A DNA stretch of 64,000 bases from Streptomyces sp. NBC_00654. Lineage in GTDB: Bacteria > Actinomycetota > Actinomycetes > Streptomycetales > Streptomycetaceae. The translations under genes and the position numbers were made by a program. The notes below the pieces were generated by a model. It did no database searches and had not been told where the DNA came from. It worked only from the letters and a program-made list of their open reading frames with translations. The stretch lies in assembly GCF_026341775.1 (NCBI RefSeq), contig NZ_JAPEOB010000002.1, forward strand, positions 682,001 to 746,000, read 5' to 3'. Positions 1 to 8,354 of this stretch are shown here, one piece after another; position 1 is the first letter of the stretch, and the number at the start of each line of letters is the position of its first letter.

Positions 1-237
1 GGCCGAGCAGGGTAGGGTGAGGTTGGACGGCTCCACGGTCCTTTCCGCGAGCTGCTGCCCCGTGAGGCCCGCGCACTTCTTCAGCAGCGAACCGCGGAAG
101 TTGTCGAGGAAACCGGCCAGCGTCTCGCGCTCCCCCGCGACGAGGGAGCCGTCGGTGAGCAGATCGGCGAGTGTCTTGCGCTCACCCGCCGTGCGGGTGC
201 CGGGCGTACGGAGTGTTTCGGGCGCGGTCCATGTCAT
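1..237 (-). CDS. DinB/DUF664 family protein, N-terminal fragment at window edge
   Basis: The reading frame starts at ATG 237 and stays open for 79 codons to the left edge, so the C-terminal half is missing. The visible part contains GERETLAGFLDNFRGSLLKK followed by CAGLTGQQLAERTV and a PSNLTLLG segment. This matches the first two helices of DinB-like four-helix proteins of the DUF664 group, common in actinomycetes and often suspected to be thiol-dependent (mycothiol or bacillithiol) transferases. The histidines that bind metal in this fold lie further on and cannot be checked here. The assignment to family is fairly sure; the substrate is unknown. Confidence 0.8.
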   Translation of the reverse strand, partial: MTWTAPETLRTPGTRTAGERKTLADLLTDGSLVAGERETLAGFLDNFRGSLLKKCAGLTGQQLAERTVEPSNLTLPCSA

Positions 238-276
238 CACGTGATCATGCCCTGGGGGCGGCCGCACGCGCGAGCC

Positions 277-1065
277 CTATCGGCGGCTCATCCGGTAGTC
301 GTCGCCCTCGTCGGACCAGGTCCCGCTCACGGACGAGCTGATGCCGCCGGCGAGTCCGACCACCAGGAAGAGCACCAGCAGCGCCTTGCCCGCCCCGCTC
401 ATGACCAGCGGCCGGGTGGCGGAGCGCGTGTGCCCGGTCAGTACGGAGAGGTCGTCGTCGCCGAAGAAGCCCTTCGGGTAGGCCGGGGTGAGCATCATCG
501 CGTAGGCGTAGAACCGCGTCTGGTAGCGCAGCACGGCCGCCGTCGCCTCGAACAGCGGCCGGGGCATCCGGCCGAGGACCAGCGTGACCAGCCACCACAC
601 GAAGGAGAGCGCGAACCAGCCGGTCGCGGCCAGCCCCTGCACGACCGCCGCCGGGATCATCAGGAACACCCGGAACAGGACAGCGAGGCGGTTGAGGCCG
701 GTGGGCCGCACCTCGATCCGCGCCGGATAGTCCGGCGGCGGTGTCAGCGCGAACGGCGGGTAGCGGTCGATGAGCAGCATCTCGCTCGCGGAGACGCGTA
801 CGTGGTAGCCGAGGTATCCGGAGAGGAAACGGAAGACGGGCTGGGGCAGCCGCCCCAGCACCAGGGCGGCGAACCAGCCCACGACAGCGGTGACCACGGC
901 CGCGATGTACAGGAAGACCAGCACGATGAAGTGCGGGATGAGCAGCAGCAGTCGCAGGAGCACGGTCAGCCGGCGCTGGCGCGTCGGTTCGATGATGTCC
1001 AGGACGGGCTGGAACTCGCCCGCGTCCCCCGCGGCACGCCCCGGGCTCCACTGGCCTTCGGCCAT
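277..1065 (-). CDS. DUF4389 domain-containing membrane protein
   Basis: A 262-residue protein with a clear internal duplication. Two units each begin with a soluble strand-rich segment and run into a hydrophobic pair ending in a similar motif (GRLPQPVF in the first, GRMPRPLF in the second). A last membrane helix near residues 225-245 is followed by an acidic tail. DUF4389 proteins are actinobacterial membrane proteins of unknown function. The ATG at 1065 is preceded by GAGGAGACGCGAC, a good ribosome site. It lies apart from its neighbours, facing away from the MarR gene. Function is not known and I infer none. Confidence 0.85.
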   Translation of the reverse strand: MAEGQWSPGRAAGDAGEFQPVLDIIEPTRQRRLTVLLRLLLLIPHFIVLVFLYIAAVVTAVVGWFAALVLGRLPQPVFRFLSGYLGYHVRVSASEMLLIDRYPPFALTPPPDYPARIEVRPTGLNRLAVLFRVFLMIPAAVVQGLAATGWFALSFVWWLVTLVLGRMPRPLFEATAAVLRYQTRFYAYAMMLTPAYPKGFFGDDDLSVLTGHTRSATRPLVMSGAGKALLVLFLVVGLAGGISSSVSGTWSDEGDDYRMSRR

Positions 1066-1302
1066 GTCGCGTCTCCTCGGCAGGTGATCCGTACGGCATC
1101 CACGCGTACGACATCACCCCACGCTCCGGCCGGGGGGACGGGCCCGCAATCGGCCACGGGCCGATCGGGTGCCGCCGCTCCACCCGGTCGGCACAGGACA
1201 CGGCGCGGGCGTCCGGAGACGTGAGGGCAGAACGGGGCGTCCGGGAGAACGCGCCAATTGGCTATTTGGACATACCTATCCCCTCATACCTAAAGTGCGC
1301 CC

Positions 1303-1782
1303 ATGCTTCCCGACCTCTCCGGCCCGGCCGACCCCGCCCCCGGCGAGGTCGCCTCGGCGCTCACCGCCGTACTCCCTGTGCTCCTGCGGGCGGCGGACCG
1401 CCGGGTCGAACGGGATTACGCCCACCCCAAGCCGTCGGAGGGCCAGCTCGCCCTGCTGCGACTGGTGACGGAGCAGGACGGCATCACCGTCAGGCGGGCG
1501 GCCGAGACCCTGCTCATGAAGCCGAACAACGTGAGCGCGATGGTGTCCCAGCTGATCGGCGGAGGTCTCCTGGAGCGGAAGCAGGATCCCGCCGACCGGA
1601 GGGTGGCCCATCTGCACACCACCGAGCGGGCCCGCGAACACAGCACCGCCGTGGACACACTGTTCAGCGCCTGCGTCGAGGAAGGACTCCGGTCCCTGGG
1701 GGACGACGAGGTCGCCGCCATCGCCCGCGCCCTGCCCGGCCTCTCCGCACTCGCGCGACAGGTCCGCTCCGCCGCGGGCTGA
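1303..1782 (+). CDS. MarR family transcriptional regulator
   Basis: A 159-residue winged-helix protein. A helical dimerisation region comes first. The recognition helix lies around residues 65-85 (AAETLLMKPNNVSAMVSQLI), and the wing is the DPADRRVAHLHTT stretch, with the Asp-Arg-Arg typical of MarR wings. Family members usually repress a nearby efflux or detoxification gene and respond to small phenolic or lipid ligands. The next thing downstream is the wreck of an MFS drug exporter (1954-2280), so the regulator has probably outlived its target. The start ATG follows an AT-rich stretch (about 1255-1295) that stands out and probably holds the promoter. Confidence 0.9.
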   Translation: MLPDLSGPADPAPGEVASALTAVLPVLLRAADRRVERDYAHPKPSEGQLALLRLVTEQDGITVRRAAETLLMKPNNVSAMVSQLIGGGLLERKQDPADRRVAHLHTTERAREHSTAVDTLFSACVEEGLRSLGDDEVAAIARALPGLSALARQVRSAAG

Positions 1783-1953
1783 CACGCCCCGGCCCGCACC
1801 GCGGCGCTCCCCGCCGCTCGACCCCCGTACACCCGAAAGGCACTTCCCCGTATCCTCCCCCTCCGCGGGCGATCTCGTCATGCCCGCGCACGCTCCCCGA
1901 CCACCGGAACACCGATACCCGGACCGTCCCGGGGGACGGCCGGGCGCCGGGCC

Positions 1954-2280
1954 AACCCCTGGCGATGGTCTCGTCCGTCTCCACCGCGCTCGGCCCCATC
2001 GTCGGCGGCCTCCTCGTCGAGCACGCCACATGGGAGACGGTCTCTCCGGGGCTACAGCCCCGTCGAGGCCGGCGTCCGTACGCTGCCGCTGAGCCTCGCC
2101 TCCGTGGTCGCCTCCCCGCTGGGCGCGGCGCTCACCGAGAGGTTCGGCGCGCGGCTGTCGATGACGCTGGGCATGCTGCACACCGCGGTGACCGTGGCCG
2201 GCGTGCTGTGCCTGCTCGGAGCCGCCCTCGCGGCGGTCGGGCTGCGCCGTACGCGGAAGCCGTCCGTCGCTCACGGCTGA
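1954..2280 (+). pseudogene. MFS (DHA2-type) exporter remnant, internally deleted and frameshifted
   Basis: Two pieces of a drug-exporter sequence lie in different frames. The first, about 1954-2042, reads AMVSSVSTALGPIVGGLL and resembles the middle of 14-helix DHA2 transporters. The second, 2050-2280 and shifted by one base, reads GYSPVEAGVRTLPLSLASVV, then a last helix pair and a basic tail before TGA at 2280. In intact family members of roughly 480-520 residues these pieces are about 150 residues apart, and the N-terminal half is absent too. This is therefore a deletion relic rather than a sequencing slip. It sits directly after a MarR gene, the usual arrangement for a regulated exporter. 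Confidence 0.75.
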
Positions 2281-2297
2281 CGGCGCGTACTCCGGGA

Positions 2298-2337
2298 GGG
2301 CCCCGGTCTCCGGTCTGCCGACCGGAGACCGGGGCCC
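2298..2337 (+). terminator. Strong hairpin terminator after the MFS remnant
   Basis: A perfect 18-bp stem (2298-2315 with 2320-2337) closes a 4-base loop and is followed by a pyrimidine-rich run, TTCCCC. It would end transcription from the MarR/MFS unit and insulate the cellulase promoter that follows. Confidence 0.8.
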
Positions 2338-2490
2338 TTCCCCTGTCGCGGCGCGATTTCTCGTTCCGGTTGTGCCGGATTTCCTCGGCGATCATGGCCT
2401 TCGTGTGCTTCCCGATGGCATGCGCGGGTCTTCTCCTCGCGGCTCGGCGACATGGGGGGGCGTGCGGGGCTGAGCACAAGCCTTGACCAG

Positions 2491-2504
2491 TGGGAGCGCT
2501 CCCA
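2491..2504. promoter_or_regulatory. CebR-type operator, perfect palindrome
   Basis: TGGGAGCGCTCCCA is an exact match to the 14-bp box bound by CebR, the LacI-family cellobiose/cellotriose-responsive repressor of cellulases in Streptomyces. It lies about 617 bases before the GH6 start and about 93 bases before the proposed -35 element. Confidence 0.85.
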
Positions 2505-2583
2505 TCATGGAGATGAGGAGAAAGGGAGTCAAGAGAGTTGAAGACTCGAATAAATTCGATAGCGACAGATCAGAACGTGTCTG

Positions 2584-2612
2584 TTGACCGACACCTCATG
2601 ACGCTCTAACGT
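2584..2612 (+). promoter_or_regulatory. Candidate sigma-70-type promoter for the GH6 transcript
   Basis: TTGACC at 2584-2589 and TAACGT at 2607-2612 are 17 bases apart. The second CebR box begins 14 bases downstream of the -10, so a bound repressor would cover the transcription start. Confidence 0.5.
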
Positions 2613-2625
2613 CATGCCCCACCAG

Positions 2626-2639
2626 TGGGAGCGGTTCCA
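2626..2639. promoter_or_regulatory. CebR-type operator, two mismatches
   Basis: TGGGAGCGGTTCCA matches 12 of 14 positions of the CebR box. It lies just downstream of the proposed promoter, the position expected for a road-block operator. Together with the perfect box at 2491 it makes control of the cellulase by cellobiose very likely. Confidence 0.75.
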
Positions 2640-3107
2640 CCAGTCGACGTGTCGTAGGGGCACGTCCGAACTGCAAGGAGTCGCTCATGCGACATCCCCC
2701 GCACCCAACCGCACGTACGGCGCCTCTTCGCGCCGCCCTTCGGGGCAGCGCCCACCACGGCCGGTCCTACCATCGCGCCCGCGGTCTCCGCCTCCGGTTC
2801 CCGCTCTGCCCGCACGGTGGACCGCACCTCCGCCGGCTTCGTCCGCGTACAGGGCGTACAGGTCCGTGGCATCTTCGACGGCCCTGGCGTCCCGGGCGAG
2901 ACCGGCGAGAACACCGGCTCCCACGGCTTCGCCGACCGGGTCGTGCGGTGGTCCGACGACCGCGGACCCTCCCCTCCCGGATCGGCCCGGAACACCTGGG
3001 GCCACGTCCCGGGACCGTCCTTGACCAGTGACGACGAAGGAACCTCCACCCCGTACGGAATCGGGCCGCGCGATCATCCGCGCGCCCTCGACAGCTGAGG
3101 AAACGGA

Positions 3108-4835
3108 ATGCGTATGAGCCGCACGAGCCGCACCGCACTGCGCCGATCACGTACGTCCCTCATCGCCGCGGCGGCCCTGGTCGCCGCTGCGGCGGGCACC
3201 GCCGGAGCCACGCCCTTCGGGGCCTCCGCCGCGGCGCCCGGATGCACCGTCGACTACACGATCCAGAACCAGTGGAACGGCGGGTTCACCAGCGCCGTCA
3301 GCGTCACCAACATCGGCGAGGCGCTCTCCGGCTGGCAGTTGGAGTGGACGTTCGCCGGCGGCGAGCGGATCACCCAGGGCTGGAACGCCGCCGTCTCGCA
3401 GAACGGCACGTCCGTCACCGCGAAGAACGTCACGTACAACGGTGCCCTCGCCTCCGGCGCCTCGGCCACCTTCGGGTTCAACGCGACGGCCGGCGGCAGC
3501 AGCGCCGTCCCCGCGGCGTTCAAGCTGAACGGGGTGACGTGCGACGCCGACCCCACGGGCCCGGTCGATCCCACCGATCCCACCTCCCGCGCCGACAACC
3601 CGTACGCGGGCGCCCGGGTCTATGTGAACCCGGAGTGGGCGGCGAAGGCGGGCACCGAGCCCGGCGGCGACCGGATCGCCGACGAGCCCACCGGGGTCTG
3701 GCTCGACCGGACCGCCGCCATCGAGGGCGTCAACGGCGGGATGGGCCTGCGCGACCACCTGGACGCAGCCCTGGTGCAGAAGGGCGACGGCGAACTCGTC
3801 GTCCAGCTCGTCATCTACAACCTGCCCGGCCGGGACTGCGCGGCACTGGCCTCCAACGGCGAGCTCGGGCCGAACGATCTGGGCCGGTACAGGACGGAGT
3901 ACATCGACCCGATAGCGGCGATCCTCGGCGACGCGAAGTACGCGGGGCTGCGCATCGTGACCACGGTCGAGATCGACTCCCTGCCGAACCTGGTCACCAA
4001 CACCGGCAGCCGCCCGACCGCCACCCCCGCCTGCGACACGATGAAGGCCAACGGGAACTACGTGAAGGGCGTCGGCTACGCCCTGAACAAACTGGCTGAC
4101 GCACCCAATGTCTACAACTACATCGACGCCGGGCACCACGGCTGGATCGGCTGGGACGACAACTTCGCCCCGTCGGCCGACACCTTCAAGCAGGCGGCGA
4201 CCGCCGAGGGCGCCACGGTCGGCGACGTGCACGGCTTCATCACCAACACGGCCAACTACAGCGCGCTCAAGGAGGAGAACTTCACCATCGGCGACTCCGT
4301 CAACGGAACCTCCGTACGCCAGTCGAAGTGGGTCGACTGGAACCGCTACACCGACGAACTGTCCTTCGCCCAGGCCTTCCGCACCAAGCTCGTCTCGGTC
4401 GGCTTCGACTCGGGCATCGGGATGCTGATCGACACCTCCCGCAACGGCTGGGGCGGCACGGCACGCCCCACCGGCCCCGGCGCGACCACCAGCGTGGACA
4501 CGTACGTCGACGGCGGCCGCTACGACCGGCGCATCCACATGGGCAACTGGTGCAACCAGTCCGGAGCGGGCCTCGGCGAGCGGCCCCAGGCGGCACCCGA
4601 AGCGGGAATCGACGCCTACGTCTGGATGAAGCCGCCGGGCGAGTCCGACGGCTCCAGCAAGGAGATCCCGAACGAGGAGGGCAAGGGCTTCGACCGGATG
4701 TGCGACCCCACGTATCCGGGCAACGTCCGCAACGGCAACAACATGCCCGGCGCGCTGCCGAACGCCCCGATCTCCGGACAGTGGTTCTCCGCCCAGTTCC
4801 AGGAGCTCATGAAGAACGCCCACCCGGCACTCTAG
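3108..4835 (+). CDS. Secreted GH6 1,4-beta-cellobiohydrolase with N-terminal CBM2
   Basis: A 575-residue secreted cellulase. Residues 1-43 form a long basic, Ala-rich signal peptide. A family 2 cellulose-binding module (about 45-147) runs between two cysteines and carries the exposed Trp positions of the family. A Pro/Thr/Asp linker follows. The rest is a GH6 catalytic domain with VIYNLPGRDC (Cys at about 244) and IDSLPN, whose Asp290 fits the conserved catalytic-site Asp, plus the C-terminal WMKPPGESDG and NGNNMPGALPNAPI segments. GH6 enzymes release cellobiose with inversion; the length and loop-rich C-terminus fit an exo-acting bacterial Cel6B type. ATG 3108 is chosen because GAGGAAACG precedes it; ATG 3114 is an alternative. 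A hairpin follows the stop, so the gene looks monocistronic. Confidence 0.93.
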   Translation: MRMSRTSRTALRRSRTSLIAAAALVAAAAGTAGATPFGASAAAPGCTVDYTIQNQWNGGFTSAVSVTNIGEALSGWQLEWTFAGGERITQGWNAAVSQNGTSVTAKNVTYNGALASGASATFGFNATAGGSSAVPAAFKLNGVTCDADPTGPVDPTDPTSRADNPYAGARVYVNPEWAAKAGTEPGGDRIADEPTGVWLDRTAAIEGVNGGMGLRDHLDAALVQKGDGELVVQLVIYNLPGRDCAALASNGELGPNDLGRYRTEYIDPIAAILGDAKYAGLRIVTTVEIDSLPNLVTNTGSRPTATPACDTMKANGNYVKGVGYALNKLADAPNVYNYIDAGHHGWIGWDDNFAPSADTFKQAATAEGATVGDVHGFITNTANYSALKEENFTIGDSVNGTSVRQSKWVDWNRYTDELSFAQAFRTKLVSVGFDSGIGMLIDTSRNGWGGTARPTGPGATTSVDTYVDGGRYDRRIHMGNWCNQSGAGLGERPQAAPEAGIDAYVWMKPPGESDGSSKEIPNEEGKGFDRMCDPTYPGNVRNGNNMPGALPNAPISGQWFSAQFQELMKNAHPAL

Positions 4836-4865
4836 GTGTATTGATCACGAACGTTGTTGACTGGT

Positions 4866-4904
4866 GGTGTCCGCCCCGAAGTGAGGCGTGACGGGGCGGA
4901 CACC
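4866..4904 (+). terminator. Terminator of the cellobiohydrolase gene
   Basis: A perfect 12-bp stem (GGTGTCCGCCCC at 4866-4877 with its complement at 4893-4904) lies 31 bases after the GH6 stop codon. Confidence 0.75.
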
Positions 4905-5045
4905 GCCGGGAGGAGCCGGGGCCCTGTCGGGCCATGGCCGTCGGCCCGGCGGGCGCCGCCCTGCTCCGACCGGCTCACGCCCCCCTCTCATCCGGCAGGA
5001 CGCCCTGCGCCCGGATGGCCGGATCACGCCTGCGACGATTGCCGG

Positions 5046-5546
5046 ATGAACTCACAGAACAAGGAAGACCTGCTGGCCGAAGCCGTGCGACTGCGCACGG
5101 AAGGGCGTCCCGAGGAGGCCCGGACACGCCTCCTCTCCCTCACGGCCGAATTCCCGGACGACGCCGAGGTGGCCTACCAGACCGCGTGGGTCCACGACAC
5201 GCTCGGCCTGGAGGCCGAGGCGGTGCCGTACTACGAGCGGTGCCTGCGCGGCACGGACCTCACGGCGGAGGACCGTGCCGGCGCGCTGCTCGGTCTCGGC
5301 AGCACCTACCGGGTGCTGGGCAGATACGGACAGGCGGTGGAGACGCTGCGCCGGGGCGTGTCGGAGTTCCCGGACGACGGCGCGCTCAGGACCTTTCTCT
5401 CGATGGCCCTGTTCAACACCGATGAGCACCACGAGGCGATGCGGATCCTGCTGGAGCTGGTCGCCGCGACCAGCGACGACACGTCCGTACGCCGCTACCG
5501 GCGGGCCATCGAGACGTACGCGAAGGATCTCCGCGAGACCGTGTGA
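5046..5546 (+). CDS. Tetratricopeptide repeat protein
   Basis: A 166-residue all-helical protein made of TPR-like units. Recognisable repeats include EAVRLRTEGRPEEARTRLL (about 10-28), a unit starting AYQTAWVHDTLGLEAEAVPY (about 42-61) and GLGSTYRVLGRYGQAVETL (about 82-100). The small/large residue pattern is typical of TPR helices A and B. There is no signal peptide, so it is probably a cytoplasmic scaffold. The partner is unknown. The start ATG 5046 fits the first repeat; the frame is open further upstream but reads as low-complexity Arg/Pro/Gly. Confidence 0.8.
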   Translation: MNSQNKEDLLAEAVRLRTEGRPEEARTRLLSLTAEFPDDAEVAYQTAWVHDTLGLEAEAVPYYERCLRGTDLTAEDRAGALLGLGSTYRVLGRYGQAVETLRRGVSEFPDDGALRTFLSMALFNTDEHHEAMRILLELVAATSDDTSVRRYRRAIETYAKDLRETV

Positions 5547-5580
5547 CCGCGAGACCGCGCACGTCCGAGGGCATGGGGAA

Positions 5581-5613
5581 GCCCCGGCCGGATCGGGGGA
5601 ATCCAGCCGGGGC
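5581..5613. terminator. Hairpin between the TPR gene and rpmE2 (convergent genes)
   Basis: GCCCCGGC at 5581-5588 pairs with GCCGGGGC at 5606-5613. A second imperfect hairpin lies at about 5667-5706 (TCAGCC with GGCTGA), better placed to end the rpmE2 transcript coming the other way. Confidence 0.55.
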
Positions 5614-5820
5614 GGCTCGTGCGCGGGTGTGAAGGGCGGCCACCTCCCGGCGGCGGGCTCCATGGGGCTTCAGCCTGACGACCTTCCCCAAGGGCTACGG
5701 CTGAGGCCCGGGGACACTGTCCCCTCACTCCCACTTATAGATGAACGATAAACCACCTGGCGGCGTTCCCAGGAATCCGCACCCCCTGTGTGATCCGGAG
5801 CACGGACATCCCGGCGCCCG

Positions 5821-6081
5821 TCAGCTTCCGGCCCGCGCGGCGGTGCCGTAGCGACGGTGGAACCGCTCGATCCGTCCGGCCGTGTCCAGCACCTGGCGTG
5901 CGCCGGTGTAGAACGGATGGCTCGCGGACGAGGTCTCCACATCGATGACCGGGTAGACGCTGCCGTCCTCCCACTCCACCCGCCGCTCGGCGTCGGCGGT
6001 CGAACGGGTCAGGAAGGCCACTCCGGCAGCGCGGTCGCGGAAGACCACGGGACGGGAGACGGGGTGAATGCGGGACTTCAT
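5821..6081 (-). CDS. rpmE2: 50S ribosomal protein L31 type B (zinc-independent)
   Basis: An 86-residue L31. The typical opening [16 protein letters not shown] and the [20 protein letters not shown] segment identify type B L31. It contains no cysteine, so it lacks the CxxC zinc site of the housekeeping form. In Streptomyces these cysteine-free paralogues are made under zinc starvation, under Zur control, and replace the zinc-bearing protein on the ribosome. It is downstream of a cysteine-free L33 with a 65-base gap, so the two are probably co-transcribed. Confidence 0.93.
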   Translation of the reverse strand: MKSRIHPVSRPVVFRDRAAGVAFLTRSTADAERRVEWEDGSVYPVIDVETSSASHPFYTGARQVLDTAGRIERFHRRYGTAARAGS

Positions 6082-6146
6082 GGGTTTTCCTTCCTCACCG
6101 CGTTCCGAGGCGGTGGCGTACGGACGGACGTGGGCCTCGCGGGCGC

Positions 6147-6311
6147 TCAGCGAACCTCACGGAACAGCACGTGCTGCCCCGCGACCGGGTCGAACTTGCG
6201 CAGCTCCAGACGGTCCGGGTCGTTGCGGCGGCTCTTGCGCGTCACATAGCTGTGACCGGTTCCGGCGGTCGAGCGGAGTGTGACGACGGGCCTGGCTTCA
6301 CTGCGTGCCAT
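6147..6311 (-). CDS. rpmG: 50S ribosomal protein L33, cysteine-free paralogue
   Basis: A 54-residue L33 starting [20 protein letters not shown] and containing [20 protein letters not shown], the core L33 signature. The four cysteines of zinc-binding L33 are absent (HVLFREVR at the end instead of a Cys-containing tail). It lies upstream of rpmE2 on the same strand. Such pairs belong to the zinc-sparing response in actinomycetes. ATG 6311 follows GGGAGGTGCCC, a strong ribosome site. Confidence 0.93.
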   Translation of the reverse strand: MARSEARPVVTLRSTAGTGHSYVTRKSRRNDPDRLELRKFDPVAGQHVLFREVR

Positions 6312-6736
6312 GGGCACCTCCCGACATGTACGGCGACCCCGCCCCGTTTCGGGAATGGGTGTCGTTTTCGTTCTGGTGGAGTAACGCGAGCCCCCGCGCC
6401 CGCATTCCCGCACATGGCCACCCGGCATCCCGGACGCCCCAGCCGCACAGCGGGCGCCACGGATCGCATATGCCCCGGACTCCCGGTCGCGCACCGCGTG
6501 GGGACCGCCTGCGCGGGCGTGCGACGAGGTGGTGCACGCCGGGCGACTTGCGTCAACATCCCGACGGAGGAAAGGGTGTTCGGCGAGCCACCGCTCCACA
6601 CAGCCCATGACATATGCCAGGCGCAACAACGTATCGAGTGTTGCCAAATCCCTTACGGGCTCCCGCCGCCTGTGCAACAGTCGTCTTCGGTCCACCCTTC
6701 AGAACCGGCCGCGCCGCGCCTGTATCGGAGTTCGAG
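6312..6736. other. Divergent intergenic region between rpmG and the PAS-PP2C gene
   Basis: No coding frame here looks real. The rpmG side holds a weak Zur-like half-site at 6356-6370. The other side ends with GGAG at 6727-6730, which sets the PP2C start at 6737. I see no clear -35/-10 pair. Confidence 0.5.
6356..6370 (-). promoter_or_regulatory. Possible degenerate Zur half-site upstream of rpmG
   Basis: Read on the minus strand, CGAAAACGACACCCA matches the left half (GAAAA.GA) of the Streptomyces Zur box TGAAAATGATTTTCA well, but the right half poorly, 9 of 15 overall. It is 45 bases upstream of rpmG, the expected place. Confidence 0.3.
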
Positions 6737-8179
6737 ATGCCGTCCCCTCTCTTCGCGGACCGCCCCGCACCACAGTCTCCCGAACACGATGCCGTCGACG
6801 CGTTGATCGACCGGACCCGCCGGCTGCGCGGGGACGTGGACGCCGTGCGGCGGGACTCCGCGGTGATCGGCGAGGACGATCCCCAGCTGCGCTGGCAGCG
6901 TGCCCTGTGTGATCTCGCGGTCATCCACCTCGACGGTCTCGACGAGCACCTGGGGCAGCTGAGAGCGGGCCCGTCGGCGCGGAGCGCCGTCGGCGCCGCG
7001 CCCGGCCCTGACCTCCCCGCGCCCGGAGCGCCGGCCGCGCCACGGCCGGGGTCACTCGTGGGCAGGGTCGGCAGCGCCGAATGGAACCTTCTCACCGACG
7101 AGGTCAGCTGGTCCGAGGAGCTGTACCGGATCTTCGGCAGGGAGCCCGGAGCGGGACCGCTGTCGCTCGACGAGCTGCCCTCCGTGCTCCCCCCCGAGGA
7201 CCAGCCGCTGCTGACCGCGATGGTGACGGACTGCCTCGTCGACGGAAAGCCGATAGACGGAGAGTTCCGCGTCCTGCGGCCGGACGGCGGGACGCGGACC
7301 CTGCACATGATGGGCGAACCCCTCCTGGACCCCGAGGGCTGCACCGCCTCCATGTGGGCGGTACTGCGCGACGTCAGCGAGCTGCGCCGCGGTGAGCGGA
7401 CGGTCGGCCGGACCCGTGACTCGGCCCGCCGCCGCGAGCACATCGTCCGCACCGAACACCGGATGGCGGTCGAGCTGCAGGAGGCGGTCCTGCCCCCGTG
7501 GCGCGGATCCTTACGCCTCCCCCAGCAGGGACCGGGCGCACTGGACGTCGCGGCCCACTATCTGCCGTCGGAGTCGAGCAGCCTCATCGGCGGCGACTGG
7601 TACGACGCGATGGAGCTGCCCGACGGCAGGACCCTGCTCACCGTCGGCGATCTGACCGGCCACGGCATCCCGGCCACCTCCGCCATGGCGATGATGCTCG
7701 GCGCCCTGCGGGGCATGGCGGTGGCCGGGATCGATCCGGGAGCCCTGATGGGGCATCTCAACCAGGTGCTCGAATCGTCGATGCAGCCCTCGCTGGGCAG
7801 CGCGTTGTGCTGCCGGTTCGACCGCACGACCGGCATCCTCAGCTGGGCACAGGCGGGGCACCCCGCACCACTGCTGTTCCGTGGCGGAACGGGGCGTCCG
7901 CTGCCCCCGCCGGACGGGGTGCTGCTCGGAGCGGCGTCCGGGGTCACCTACGAGCAGGAGGAAGTGCGCCTGCTGCCCGGCGACGTGCTCGTTCTGCACA
8001 CCGACGGACTGACCCGGCGCGGCGACCGGAGTGCGGGACCGGAAGCGCTGCTCGGCCTCGCGCCGCGGTTCGCACGGACCCGCACGGCACAGGAATGCGT
8101 ACGGACCGTCGTCGAGGAGTTCGGCGGGACCGAGCGCCCGGACGACGCGTGTGTGCTGATTGCCCGCATCGGGGCATGA
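6737..8179 (+). CDS. PAS domain-containing PP2C-family (RsbU/SpoIIE-type) serine phosphatase, with a TTA codon
   Basis: A 480-residue cytoplasmic phosphatase. A helical N-terminus (1-75) is followed by an Ala/Pro linker and a PAS domain (about 115-220, from WNLLTDEVSWSEELYRIFGR to LRDVSELRRGER). A short helix leads to the PP2C domain (about 275-478), with GGDWYDA and VGDLTGHGIPA carrying the metal-binding Asp residues and HTDGLTR and RPDDACVLIARI at the end. Such enzymes dephosphorylate anti-sigma-factor antagonists and so release stress or developmental sigma factors. Codon 259 is TTA (7511-7513), so translation should depend on the bldA tRNA. No sigma or antagonist gene is adjacent. GGAG just before ATG 6737 fixes the start. 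Confidence 0.92.
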   Translation: MPSPLFADRPAPQSPEHDAVDALIDRTRRLRGDVDAVRRDSAVIGEDDPQLRWQRALCDLAVIHLDGLDEHLGQLRAGPSARSAVGAAPGPDLPAPGAPAAPRPGSLVGRVGSAEWNLLTDEVSWSEELYRIFGREPGAGPLSLDELPSVLPPEDQPLLTAMVTDCLVDGKPIDGEFRVLRPDGGTRTLHMMGEPLLDPEGCTASMWAVLRDVSELRRGERTVGRTRDSARRREHIVRTEHRMAVELQEAVLPPWRGSLRLPQQGPGALDVAAHYLPSESSSLIGGDWYDAMELPDGRTLLTVGDLTGHGIPATSAMAMMLGALRGMAVAGIDPGALMGHLNQVLESSMQPSLGSALCCRFDRTTGILSWAQAGHPAPLLFRGGTGRPLPPPDGVLLGAASGVTYEQEEVRLLPGDVLVLHTDGLTRRGDRSAGPEALLGLAPRFARTRTAQECVRTVVEEFGGTERPDDACVLIARIGA

Positions 8180-8354
8180 CGGAGCGAGAGGCGGTGTGAC
8201 GCCCGCCGGTGCCGGACGCCGTTGTCGGACGCCGGTGGGTGTACGAGCGATGAGTGGTGGGACACGGGAGGTCGGGACGGGTACGGGCGGAAGGGTGCGC
8301 GGCCGGTGACAGCGCGACGGGTTCGGACGGCGTCCCGGAATCGGACGCGCCGGA

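Larger units (their letters stand above)
2338..3107 (+). other. Leader region of the GH6 cellulase, with a possible decayed secreted ORF
   Basis: This 770-base stretch has no intact gene I can support. It holds two CebR-type boxes and a promoter (listed separately). An AAGGAG with ATG at 2687 opens a frame (MRHPPHPTARTAPLRAALRG...) that starts like a signal peptide but turns into Arg/His-rich sequence. From about 2757 another frame reads plausibly (AAPTTAGPTIAPAVSASGS, then FVRVQGVQVRGIFDG) and runs to a stop at 3098. A frameshifted secreted protein between the promoter and the cellulase is a reasonable reading. I do not recognise the family. Confidence 0.4.

Noticed and set aside
6398-6695. 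Short Arg/Cys-rich frames between rpmG and the phosphatase gene
   Set aside because: No ribosome site, no domain and composition typical of chance frames in GC-rich DNA.
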